Positions 1 through 5,096 of a DNA stretch of 5,096 bases are shown in pieces. The stretch covers positions 37,158 to 42,253 of the forward strand of contig DEEW01000050.1 in assembly GCA_002350465.1 (NCBI GenBank). Reading direction: 5' to 3'. Under the pieces are notes generated by a model. It did not search any database, had not been told where the DNA came from, and saw nothing but the letters and a program-made list of their open reading frames with translations. Position 1 is the stretch's first letter, and every line of letters starts with the position of its first letter. The position numbers and the translations under genes were made by a program. The stretch comes from Lachnospiraceae bacterium UBA2868 (GTDB lineage: Bacteria > Bacillota_A > Clostridia > Lachnospirales > Lachnospiraceae).

Positions 1-1
1 A

Positions 2-244
2 CATTATGCTCCGTATCCCGACTTTTTAAGCAAAAGATATTGGATATCGGAAAGACTGAAATATCTTACCCATGAAGACAGTGCTTCCGTGAGTGAAGGC
101 AGACACCGTTATCAAGACGAAGAAGTTAAGGCCAGCTTCAATTTCCGGGAGTATATATTGAATACCGGAGAATATACCAAGTGGGAAAGATTCAAGGATA
201 TGATCCGCCCCGCACCAATAAAACCCAAAAGACGAAGTTGGTAG
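2..244 (+). CDS. C-terminal fragment of an unrecognised protein
   Basis: An open frame enters from the left edge and ends at TAG 242-244, giving 80 residues with no start inside the window. The translation is rich in aromatic and charged residues (for example RYWISERLKYLTHED near the start and FREYILNTGEYTKWERF in the middle) and ends in a basic, proline-containing tail, PIKPKRRSW. That composition looks like a real soluble protein C-terminus rather than a chance frame. There is no membrane segment and no motif I recognise. The next good start (324) lies 79 bases downstream and no terminator hairpin is visible between, so read-through into the protease gene is possible. The full upstream gene would be needed to name it. 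Confidence 0.55.
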   Translation, partial: HYAPYPDFLSKRYWISERLKYLTHEDSASVSEGRHRYQDEEVKASFNFREYILNTGEYTKWERFKDMIRPAPIKPKRRSW

Positions 245-323
245 ATTAAAAGTAAAAAGAGAAATGCATGGCCCGAGTGAAGACTGCCTGGAGGTTATGC
301 GGATCATTAGGTTTGAGGAACGT

Positions 324-1055
324 ATGAGTATAGAATCAAAGCACAATACCAAATATGTTATAACAGTGGCCTTGGTTGCTGCACTTTTTGCGGTACAGCT
401 TCTATTCAGCCGCTTCGGGTTCTTCATATCCCGACTGTTTGATTATTCCGCTTTGGATCCAGATGATCTGTTTTTACAGGTGTCGGTGCATCACATAATA
501 CAAATGCTCTGTGCTCTGGCTTTGATATTTATCATCCGGAGGGTAAAGAAGATAGAAGGGTTTTATCTCAGGCCGCGTATGGATTCCAAGGGCATTAAAG
601 ACACAGTACTTTTCTGCGTTGCAATAGCTGTCTATTATCTCGCTATTTATATCGCCGGCTCGCTTACCAATACCATAAGTACTTATGATTATGAACTGAA
701 TCCGACAAATGTAATTGGAACACTCGGGTTCCAGTTGCTGCTTTCCGGTCCGTCAGAAGAGATCCTTTTCAGGTCGCTGCCTATAGCCGTGCTGTTAAGT
801 GTGCTTGATCCTGAAAGTAAAAGAGACAGGGCTATAGCCGTTATCAGTGCAGCTGTTCTCTTTGGTGTTGCCCATATTAATGTATTCACTTTCTCGATCC
901 CGTGGTTTCAGGTCTGTTATGCTTTTGTTCTGGGAATCTTTTACGGATATACTTTTATAAGATCGAAAAGCGTTATTTATCCAATGATAATGCACAGCAT
1001 GAGCAATGTGATATCTGTGGGCGGATGCTATCTTTATATGGTGCTGTTTAAATAG
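324..1055 (+). CDS. CPBP (CAAX/Abi) family intramembrane metalloprotease
   Basis: This is a multi-pass membrane protein of the CPBP family, which includes Rce1-like glutamic intramembrane proteases and many bacterial Abi proteins. Counting from ATG 324 (243 residues), the family motifs are present in order: GPSEEILFR with Glu145, Glu146 and Arg150; FGVAH with Phe180 and His184; and HSMSN with His224 and Asn228. These are the predicted catalytic and metal or water-binding residues, so the enzyme looks intact. Hydrophobic segments lie at about 11-30, 54-72, 94-113, 131-140, 170-183 and 193-210, with more near the C-terminus. The start at 324 is preferred because GAGG at 315-318 sits five bases upstream and the protein then begins just before its first membrane segment. 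A start at 264 would add 20 residues behind a weak site, and ATG 297 has GGAGG only two bases away. Roles known in the family include prenyl-protein processing, bacteriocin immunity and regulated proteolysis; the substrate here is unknown. It may be co-transcribed with the next gene. Confidence 0.9.
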   Translation: MSIESKHNTKYVITVALVAALFAVQLLFSRFGFFISRLFDYSALDPDDLFLQVSVHHIIQMLCALALIFIIRRVKKIEGFYLRPRMDSKGIKDTVLFCVAIAVYYLAIYIAGSLTNTISTYDYELNPTNVIGTLGFQLLLSGPSEEILFRSLPIAVLLSVLDPESKRDRAIAVISAAVLFGVAHINVFTFSIPWFQVCYAFVLGIFYGYTFIRSKSVIYPMIMHSMSNVISVGGCYLYMVLFK

Positions 1056-1100
1056 ACAAATGCATGTTATGAGGATTTGAGAGACGGATAGGGGGAAATT

Positions 1101-1649
1101 ATGGATCTATACCATTTTTATGATGCCAGGTCAGGTCCTTTTAGAAGTCTGACTTCCATATCTCAGGATGAAGCCAGAGATGTTATTGAGAAGATAAAGA
1201 AAGAACGCCCTAATTCTCAATGTGCGTTAAGACATGATAAATACGTGCAATACCGGCATAACTGTGAGCGGATGCTTCGGGAGGCATTCGCGAAAAAGGG
1301 TGGAATTATAGAGATAGATTCGCCTTATTATATGGTTCTGGAATTCAGCCCGTGGTTATCAACATGGTACGAAGAGTGCAGATATATAAAAATACCGGTA
1401 GAGGAGTTTGATCTGCGGACGGTCTCATTTACTTATGGTGACTCAATGCCTACATTCAGCGATAAAGTGAATGATGGCAAAGAGTACAGGAAAAAGGTCT
1501 ATATGTATGATGAAATCCTGGAAATAATTAAGAAATATGGTATGCCGCAGAAATGGAATGACGATGGAAGGTATGGCCCGGAAAGGTATATAGAAGCGCA
1601 TATATGGAGTAATAAGGTAATACAGAAATATGTACAACTGTATTATTAG
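1101..1649 (+). CDS. Conserved-looking hypothetical protein, 182 residues
   Basis: This is a soluble alpha/beta-type protein with no signal peptide or membrane segment and no domain I can name. A GGGGGA ribosome binding site at 1091-1096 lies four bases before ATG 1101. The sequence contains dense aromatic and glycine motifs of the kind seen in constrained folds: HFYDARSGPF (5-14), SPYYMVLEFSPWLSTWYEE (74-92), VSFTYGDSMPTF (108-119), WNDDG (152-156) and YGPERYIEAHIW (158-169). Cysteines occur at 41, 55 and 93 but do not form a metal-site pattern. I have an impression of similar uncharacterised proteins in Clostridia, but no function is known to me. It follows the CPBP protease by 45 bases without a terminator, so the two may share a transcript. 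Nothing in the sequence shows a direct link to the sigma factor downstream. Confidence 0.85.
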   Translation: MDLYHFYDARSGPFRSLTSISQDEARDVIEKIKKERPNSQCALRHDKYVQYRHNCERMLREAFAKKGGIIEIDSPYYMVLEFSPWLSTWYEECRYIKIPVEEFDLRTVSFTYGDSMPTFSDKVNDGKEYRKKVYMYDEILEIIKKYGMPQKWNDDGRYGPERYIEAHIWSNKVIQKYVQLYY

Positions 1650-1691
1650 AATCTGCTTGTGATACCTGATAATCAAGAGGACATCGTGTGT

Positions 1692-1718
1692 TGTAAGAAA
1701 ATGGTGTTCTGATCCGTC
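1692..1718 (+). promoter_or_regulatory. Possible ECF-type promoter of the sigma/anti-sigma operon
   Basis: TGTAAG (1692-1697) and CGTC (1715-1718, continuing as CGTCATA) are separated by 17 bases. This resembles Bacillus ECF promoters, which have a -35 with an AAC core (TGTAAC/TGAAAC) and a -10 such as CGTC or CGTA; the -35 here has AAG instead. Transcription would start near 1724-1726, about 33 bases before the TTG start at 1758. ECF sigma factors often transcribe their own operons, so this could be an autoregulated promoter. It is a single sequence match without a second copy in the window for comparison. Confidence 0.4.
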
Positions 1719-1757
1719 ATATAGGTGAGATCTCAAATAACACCGGAGGCAAAGAAT

Positions 1758-2237
1758 TTGAAAAATGAAGATGTAGTCAGATTATTTGATGCTTATGCTG
1801 ATGATCTATACAGATTTGCCGTTTACTACACGGGTTCCAAGCACGACGCTGAAGACATTGTTCAGGATGTGTTTTTAAAACTTCTTGACGATAGAGTAGC
1901 TACTAAACCCGGTAAGGAAAAGACTTATCTTTTCACCATGACGGCCAACAGCTGCAGAGATTATTTCAGATCAGCATCCCGCCAGAAAGACGTTGATCTT
2001 GAGTCTGCGGAAAATGAGCTGCAGTATTTCGATGATTTCAATGAGAGAAACAAGGCAGTATTCGATGAACTCATGAACCTTGACGGACAGTTCAGGATGC
2101 CAATCTACCTGCACTATTATGCGGGTTACTCATACAAAGATATCGCAGGAATACTGAAGATATCCGAATCAGCCGTTGCAGTAAGGATCAACAGGGGCAA
2201 AGCAAAGATGAGGATAGGATTGGAGGAATATTTATGA
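1758..2237 (+). CDS. ECF-type RNA polymerase sigma factor (sigma-70 family)
   Basis: This extracytoplasmic-function sigma factor directs RNA polymerase to a small regulon. The preferred start is TTG 1758 (159 residues), with GGAGG at 1745-1749 eight bases upstream. A GTG at 1725 would give 170 residues but has no ribosome binding site and would lie at the likely transcription start. From TTG, sigma region 2 spans about residues 8-45, including LFDAYADDLYRFA and the DAEDIVQDVFLKLL helix. Region 2.4-like residues follow around 55-75. Sigma region 4 spans about 108-152, with a helix-turn-helix at GYSYKDIAGILKISESAVAV and the terminal basic RINRGKAKMR helix. The length is normal for the class, and region 3 is absent as expected. 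The stop overlaps the next gene's start (ATGA), so sigma factor and partner are translationally coupled, the usual arrangement for a sigma factor and its anti-sigma factor. The regulon and inducing signal are unknown. Confidence 0.93.
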   Translation: MKNEDVVRLFDAYADDLYRFAVYYTGSKHDAEDIVQDVFLKLLDDRVATKPGKEKTYLFTMTANSCRDYFRSASRQKDVDLESAENELQYFDDFNERNKAVFDELMNLDGQFRMPIYLHYYAGYSYKDIAGILKISESAVAVRINRGKAKMRIGLEEYL

Positions 2238-3169
2238 GAGATACTACAGATAAGATAAAAATGGATGTGGCAAGAAAAGCGGAAATGCGCGAAAAGCTTA
2301 TGTCTTCAACCGCTAAAACTACAGAATTACCCAGGCATAATGTGAAGAAAAAAGTCGTAACGACTGTTCTGGTCGCGGCAGTAGTGTCAGCGATGGGTGC
2401 TACTGCCTATGCTGCTATCACTGGAGGAATAGGACCTTTATCCTTTGGAAGAAGTTCATGGGGTCCGTCGATAGAAGAAGACATTAAGAATTCAATGCCT
2501 CCTCGCGAGGAATGGTCGCTGCAGGGATATCCTGATACGCCTGAATACAAGGCATCTGCCGAGTGGAACAAATTCGAGCAAAGCTACGACCGTGACGGGA
2601 AGATCCTGGATAAAGCTGATGCGGAACAAAAGCGCACAGGTGTAGATCCATTTGGGGAAAAGTATGGTTCATATCTTATTTACTCGCAGGAGATGGCTGA
2701 TAAGGTCGATGAGATAACGGCAAAATACAATCTTAAGCTTCATACGGGCTTTGACGATGGTGATGAGAAAAGGCTCGAGGAAAAGGTCGGAGATATCTTT
2801 AATGACAACATTACCGGCGGCGCATACTTCTACGATGACGGAACGTTCCAGATGGATGCACTTTATAAAAACAAGTACAATTTCCAGATAAGAAGATGTG
2901 TGAGAGGTTATTTCGATACTGTAACAATCAATGTCGGAACCAATAAAGGCTTTGAAGAGTACACATATACGACAAAGAGTGGAATTCCGGTCACGATCTC
3001 AGAGGGTAAAGACGTCAGAGGCAGGAGAAGAACCTTCATCACGGCAAACCTCAAAAACAGCTTTGTGGTGATAAATATCATGCCGTTTGATTACGATGGC
3101 AATCCGAATGATTACACGGACAAAGATATTAAGGATATCGCAGATTCGTTCTACTTCGATAAGATGTGA
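2234..3169 (+). CDS. Single-pass membrane protein, probable anti-sigma factor of the adjacent ECF sigma
   Basis: The 311-residue protein has a charged cytoplasmic N-terminus (about 1-40), one membrane segment (about 41-63, starting VVTTVLVAAVV) and an exported domain of about 245 residues. The N-in orientation fits the KKK stretch at 38-40. This topology, plus an ATGA overlap with the sigma gene and a clear GGAGG site (2222-2226, seven bases upstream), indicates a membrane anti-sigma factor that binds the sigma factor inside and senses outside. No zinc-binding HxxxCxxC motif is present; the only cysteine is Cys222 in the outer domain, so it is not a classic zinc anti-sigma domain. The outer part contains TPEYKASAEWNKFEQSYDRD (102-121), YSQEMADKVDEITAKY (150-165) and a C-terminal block around ANLKNSFVVINI (271-282) ending KDIADSFYF. 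I recall similar blocks in sigma-linked membrane proteins of Clostridia. The sigma-inhibiting role is inferred from context and topology. Confidence 0.85.
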   Translation: MRDTTDKIKMDVARKAEMREKLMSSTAKTTELPRHNVKKKVVTTVLVAAVVSAMGATAYAAITGGIGPLSFGRSSWGPSIEEDIKNSMPPREEWSLQGYPDTPEYKASAEWNKFEQSYDRDGKILDKADAEQKRTGVDPFGEKYGSYLIYSQEMADKVDEITAKYNLKLHTGFDDGDEKRLEEKVGDIFNDNITGGAYFYDDGTFQMDALYKNKYNFQIRRCVRGYFDTVTINVGTNKGFEEYTYTTKSGIPVTISEGKDVRGRRRTFITANLKNSFVVINIMPFDYDGNPNDYTDKDIKDIADSFYFDKM

Positions 3170-3177
3170 TAAACAGG

Positions 3178-3203
3178 GGCTGTCTCAATGAGGCAGCCTT
3201 TTT
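3178..3203 (+). terminator. Rho-independent terminator after the sigma/anti-sigma operon
   Basis: GGCTGTCTC (3178-3186) pairs with GAGGCAGCC (3190-3198) to form a 9-bp stem with one G-U wobble and an AAT loop, followed directly by five T residues. It begins eight bases after the anti-sigma stop codon, so it closes that operon. There is no matching T tract on the opposite side, so it acts on the + strand only. Confidence 0.88.
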
Positions 3204-3427
3204 GCTTTGCACTGAAAAGCGAAAACTAGTCCTTGTTTTGTTTATTCCTGTTTATACCGCCGGTTAAGAATTGTTGCCTCAAATGTTGCTCTTTCTGTCC
3301 GTTTTATGAGAAGATAGGATACGGTAATGGATACCATTTCTCGTTCTGGAAAAAGATTATTTAATGCGGATGTATTAAATGATTCATTTATAGTTATGAC
3401 ATTTTGAAAAGAGGGAGCATGCAGGTT
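3204..3427. other. Intergenic region without a recognisable gene
   Basis: This stretch of about 220 bases separates the terminator from the zinc-ribbon gene. It must hold that gene's promoter, because the terminator lies upstream, but I find no convincing -35/-10 pair. TTGTTT (3233-3238) and TTATAC (3252-3257) are only 13 bases apart, and TATTAA at 3373-3378 lacks a partner. The only other notable element is GAGGGAG at 3411-3417, the probable ribosome binding site. Confidence 0.5.
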
Positions 3428-4528
3428 ATGTCTGTTTATATCGCATACAGGGATCTTGTAAACTATCAGTTCCAAATGAATCTTTGCGGAGGACCTCCGT
3501 TAAATCCCGATTTCCGTCTTGCCACAGTCCGGAATGGAGTTTATCTTCTGACATGCGGCAACAAGGATTATGCCGTCACCAAAGAAAGAGGTGAACAGTT
3601 TAAGGAAGAGGTCTTGTCAAAGGCTACGGGAAGCCATGACGGTTATTTCCCGAGGGGAACCGAGCATAACGGCAAAACGACAGCAGCGGTTATCGAGATA
3701 TACGAAGATAACAAAAACACATGGTATGACTTTGATGACGAGCTCATGCTGAAAATGCTGACTGAATTAAAAGATGAGCTGGGCGAACCTTTGGACAGGA
3801 GGGGTCTCATCAATCACTGTTATCCAAATCCCGCGTTGCCTGAAGAATTCGAACTCAAAACGATCTACCATCAGATATACTGCGGACCGGATAATACGTC
3901 TCCTGCAGTTATCAGGACAATGTTCCCCGACACCGAGACGAGCCGCCTCTGGTCATTCGGCGATGAATATTTTGTCGTTATCAGAGAAGGTCTCAACGAG
4001 AAAAAATACAAAGTCCCGGACAGCCTGATTCCCGATATAAAGGAAAAGGTCAGAGAGCTTTGCAAGGATCCTGCCGAAGCATACGTTGAACCCGGCAAAC
4101 GGGAAAGCTTCATCCAGTTCGGCAAGACAAAGGAAAGGATATTCACAGATCCTGACAAAACGCTTGATCTCCTGAATTACATTGCATCCAATTCGGAATT
4201 CGATTCAACATCACAGATAGATACGAAGAAGTATTATCCCTACAATGCACAGCCGGCCAACGCATTCGGTATGATGGGAATCATGGGCATGATGTCGATG
4301 GCGCAACAACAGGCTGCAAATACGAATTCGAATCATATGGAAGAAACGGCTGCCGCATCAGCTCCCGGCACCTGGAACTGCAAAGCATGCGGAAAGCAGG
4401 GAAATACGGCACAGTTCTGTCCCGAATGCGGAGCCAAAAAGCCCGACGGATGGAAGTGCCCCATGTGCGGAGCCTCCAACACCGGCAAATTCTGTATGGA
4501 GTGCGGCTCAGTCGGACCTGACTTTTGA
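3428..4528 (+). CDS. Cytoplasmic protein with C-terminal double zinc ribbon
   Basis: This is a 366-residue soluble protein with no signal peptide. The first 275 residues or so are an unrecognised alpha/beta region, with motifs such as CGGPPLNPDFRLATVRNGVY near the N-terminus. A low-complexity linker rich in Met, Gln, Ala and Asn follows (about 279-305, including GMMGIMGMMSMAQQQ). The C-terminus carries two zinc ribbons: C-x2-C-x9-C-x2-C (Cys318, 321, 331, 334) and C-x2-C-x8-C-x2-C (Cys344, 347, 356, 359). Each begins with Trp and carries the CxxCG knuckle typical of double zinc ribbon domains, and all eight cysteines are intact. Such ribbons commonly sit at the end of scaffolding or regulatory proteins and mediate protein or nucleic-acid contacts; the substrate here is unknown. 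ATG 3428 is chosen because GGAG (3414-3417) is ten bases upstream. ATG 3419 (three residues longer) is possible, and TTG 3404 is less likely because it lies before the ribosome binding site. The gene appears monocistronic. Confidence 0.85.
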   Translation: MSVYIAYRDLVNYQFQMNLCGGPPLNPDFRLATVRNGVYLLTCGNKDYAVTKERGEQFKEEVLSKATGSHDGYFPRGTEHNGKTTAAVIEIYEDNKNTWYDFDDELMLKMLTELKDELGEPLDRRGLINHCYPNPALPEEFELKTIYHQIYCGPDNTSPAVIRTMFPDTETSRLWSFGDEYFVVIREGLNEKKYKVPDSLIPDIKEKVRELCKDPAEAYVEPGKRESFIQFGKTKERIFTDPDKTLDLLNYIASNSEFDSTSQIDTKKYYPYNAQPANAFGMMGIMGMMSMAQQQAANTNSNHMEETAAASAPGTWNCKACGKQGNTAQFCPECGAKKPDGWKCPMCGASNTGKFCMECGSVGPDF

Positions 4529-4600
4529 TATCGCCACTGTCATTTCTATACTGCTGATAATCCGGTCAGTTCATTAAGCTGCTCGTACAATTCCTGATCC

Positions 4601-4629
4601 TTCTTGCATTATTTTTCAGATGGTATAAT
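4601..4629 (+). promoter_or_regulatory. Extended -10 promoter for the yjdF leader
   Basis: A perfect consensus TATAAT (4624-4629) is preceded by TGG (4621-4623), giving the extended -10 form TGnTATAAT. The -35 is weak: TTCTTG at 4601-4606 has 17-base spacing, and TTGCAT at 4604-4609 has a short 14-base spacing. Extended -10 promoters tolerate a poor -35. Transcription would begin near 4636-4638, immediately before the structured leader. Confidence 0.75.
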
Positions 4630-4642
4630 TATCACGTAACAT

Positions 4643-4754
4643 GCAAGGATAAAAACGCAACGTGTATCGCAAGATACGCCAGAGCCGGTAGGTAGCCCGG
4701 CCGTCCTGTTTTACAGGGTAAGTAACCTGCCCCTCCGGGTTGTCCGTTCTTTGC
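4643..4754 (+). promoter_or_regulatory. yjdF riboswitch: Probable yjdF-family riboswitch aptamer
   Basis: The leader of about 145 bases before yjdF is rich in complementary segments. A closing stem pairs GCAAGG (4643-4648) with CTTTGC (4749-4754), six pairs with one wobble, possibly extended by AAC (4659-4661) with GTT (4746-4748). A hairpin pairs 4662-4668 with 4673-4679, seven pairs capped by a GCAA (GNRA) tetraloop. A stem pairs CCCGG (4696-4700) with CCGGG (4735-4739) and encloses a small hairpin, CCTGT (4705-4709) with ACAGG (4713-4717). GGTAGG (4687-4692) can also pair with CCTGCC (4726-4731), crossing the previous stem. The yjdF RNA motif is known upstream of yjdF genes in Firmicutes and binds a broad set of azaaromatic compounds. 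The identification rests on gene context and folding, not on an alignment to the consensus. Confidence 0.75.
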
Positions 4755-4774
4755 TCATCAATCTTAAAGGAGGG
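4731..4774 (+). promoter_or_regulatory. Putative expression platform: anti-Shine-Dalgarno switch
   Basis: CCCTCC (4731-4736) is perfectly complementary to GGAGGG (4769-4774), which is the Shine-Dalgarno of yjdF. Bases 4731 and 4735-4736 are also needed for the aptamer stems (4726-4731 and 4735-4739). Aptamer folding would therefore free the ribosome binding site, and its absence would allow masking. There is no T tract after any stem, so control at translation is more likely than termination. Confidence 0.55.
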
Positions 4775-4780
4775 ATTGTC

Positions 4781-5096
4781 ATGGGCAAGATACGTTGTAA
4801 CCTGACTGTGTATTTTGAGGAACCGTTTTGGGTAGGTGTTTTCGAGGTTATCGAGAACCGTAAGATATCGGCTGCGAGAGTGGTCTTTGGTGCAAAACCG
4901 AAAGATTACGAATTATTCGAATACATTCTCAGATACTATACAGGTCTTCATTTCAGCCCGGCTGTGGACACTGTTGTAAAAGATATCGCGAGAAACCCCA
5001 AAAGGATTCAGCGCGAAGCACGTAAACAGACTTCGGCAACCGGTATCGGTACCAAGTCGCAGCAGGCTATCAAACTGCAACAGGAGCAGAACAAAC
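4781..5096 (+). CDS. yjdF: YjdF family (DUF2992) protein, 3' end outside the window
   Basis: The frame is open from ATG 4781 to the window edge (105 codons) with no stop, so the gene is incomplete here. AAGGAGGG at 4767-4774 lies six bases before the start, a very strong ribosome binding site. The protein begins with the YjdF signature: LTVYFEEPFWVGVFEV (8-23) followed by ARVVFGAKPKDYELFEYI (about 33-50). It continues into the basic segment NPKRIQREARKQ and then SQQAIKLQQEQNK, matching the Bacillus subtilis YjdF layout of a small N-terminal domain and a Lys/Arg/Gln/Glu-rich helical tail. Based on the family's usual length of about 130-150 residues, some 30-40 residues probably lie beyond the edge. 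The biochemical function is not established. Association with a riboswitch that senses azaaromatic compounds suggests a role in handling or resisting toxic heteroaromatics. Confidence 0.93.
   Translation, partial: MGKIRCNLTVYFEEPFWVGVFEVIENRKISAARVVFGAKPKDYELFEYILRYYTGLHFSPAVDTVVKDIARNPKRIQREARKQTSATGIGTKSQQAIKLQQEQNK

Noticed and set aside
26..427. Minus-strand open frame of 133 codons
   Set aside because: It runs antisense to the C-terminal fragment at 2-244 and the start of the CPBP gene. Those frames have better protein character and, for CPBP, family motifs.
324..1649. Bacteriocin immunity or toxin-antitoxin reading of the CPBP gene and its neighbour
   Set aside because: No small leader peptide, exporter or toxin-like gene is visible nearby, so the broad CPBP annotation is all that is supported.
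1650..1691. Terminator or housekeeping promoter between the 182-residue gene and the sigma gene
   Set aside because: No stable hairpin with a T run is visible. TTGTGA (1657) and GATAAT (1668) are only five bases apart, too close to form a promoter.
3252..3257. TTATAC as a -10 box for the zinc-ribbon gene
   Set aside because: The nearest -35-like element (3233-3238) is only 13 bases upstream, and the site would leave a leader of about 165 bases with no supporting signal.
3242..3475. Minus-strand open frame of 77 codons across the gap before the zinc-ribbon gene
   Set aside because: Its start lies inside the zinc-ribbon gene's 5' end, I saw no convincing ribosome binding site or terminator for it, and the product matches nothing I recognise. 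A decayed gene remnant cannot be excluded.
3871..4158. Minus-strand open frame of 95 codons, and + strand frames at 3570-3752 and 3774-4028
   Set aside because: All lie wholly within the zinc-ribbon gene in other frames and look like shadows of its codon usage.
4529..4600. Terminator after the zinc-ribbon gene
   Set aside because: Only very short inverted repeats without a T tract are present, for example GTC/GAC around the stop codon, so no terminator is called.

Overview
The window looks like chromosomal DNA of a low-to-moderate GC Gram-positive bacterium of the class Clostridia, perhaps a gut or rumen Lachnospiraceae/Oscillospiraceae relative. The reasons are strong AGGAGG-type ribosome binding sites, a short ECF sigma factor translationally coupled to a single-pass anti-sigma-like protein of a type I recall from Clostridia, a CPBP membrane protease, and a yjdF gene behind a structured leader. 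The genus cannot be fixed from the sequence. All genes supported here read on the + strand.

Layout: (1) 2-244 is the C-terminal end of an unrecognised protein. (2) 324-1055 encodes a CPBP-family intramembrane metalloprotease with all expected catalytic motifs, followed after 45 bases by 1101-1649, an unrecognised 182-residue soluble protein. (3) 1758-2237 (ECF sigma factor, probably TTG start) and 2234-3169 (membrane protein, probable anti-sigma factor) form a coupled pair with an ATGA overlap. An ECF-like promoter at 1692-1718 lies ahead of the pair and a rho-independent terminator at 3178-3203 lies behind it. (4) 3428-4528 is a stand-alone soluble protein ending in two four-cysteine zinc ribbons. 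(5) 4601-5096 holds an extended -10 promoter, a highly structured leader of about 145 bases, and the start of a YjdF (DUF2992) protein that runs off the window.

The most interesting region is the leader at about 4637-4780. Its position before yjdF and its folding potential make it a strong candidate for the yjdF riboswitch, a class known to bind azaaromatic compounds. The sequence also suggests a switching mechanism. CCCUCC at 4731-4736, part of the putative aptamer, is perfectly complementary to the Shine-Dalgarno GGAGGG at 4769-4774, so aptamer folding and Shine-Dalgarno masking would exclude each other. A second point of interest is a possible envelope-stress circuit, in which the ECF sigma factor drives its own operon and is held by the membrane protein. 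The nearby CPBP protease could release it, but that link rests only on proximity. I see no mobile element, CRISPR array, tRNA or rRNA.
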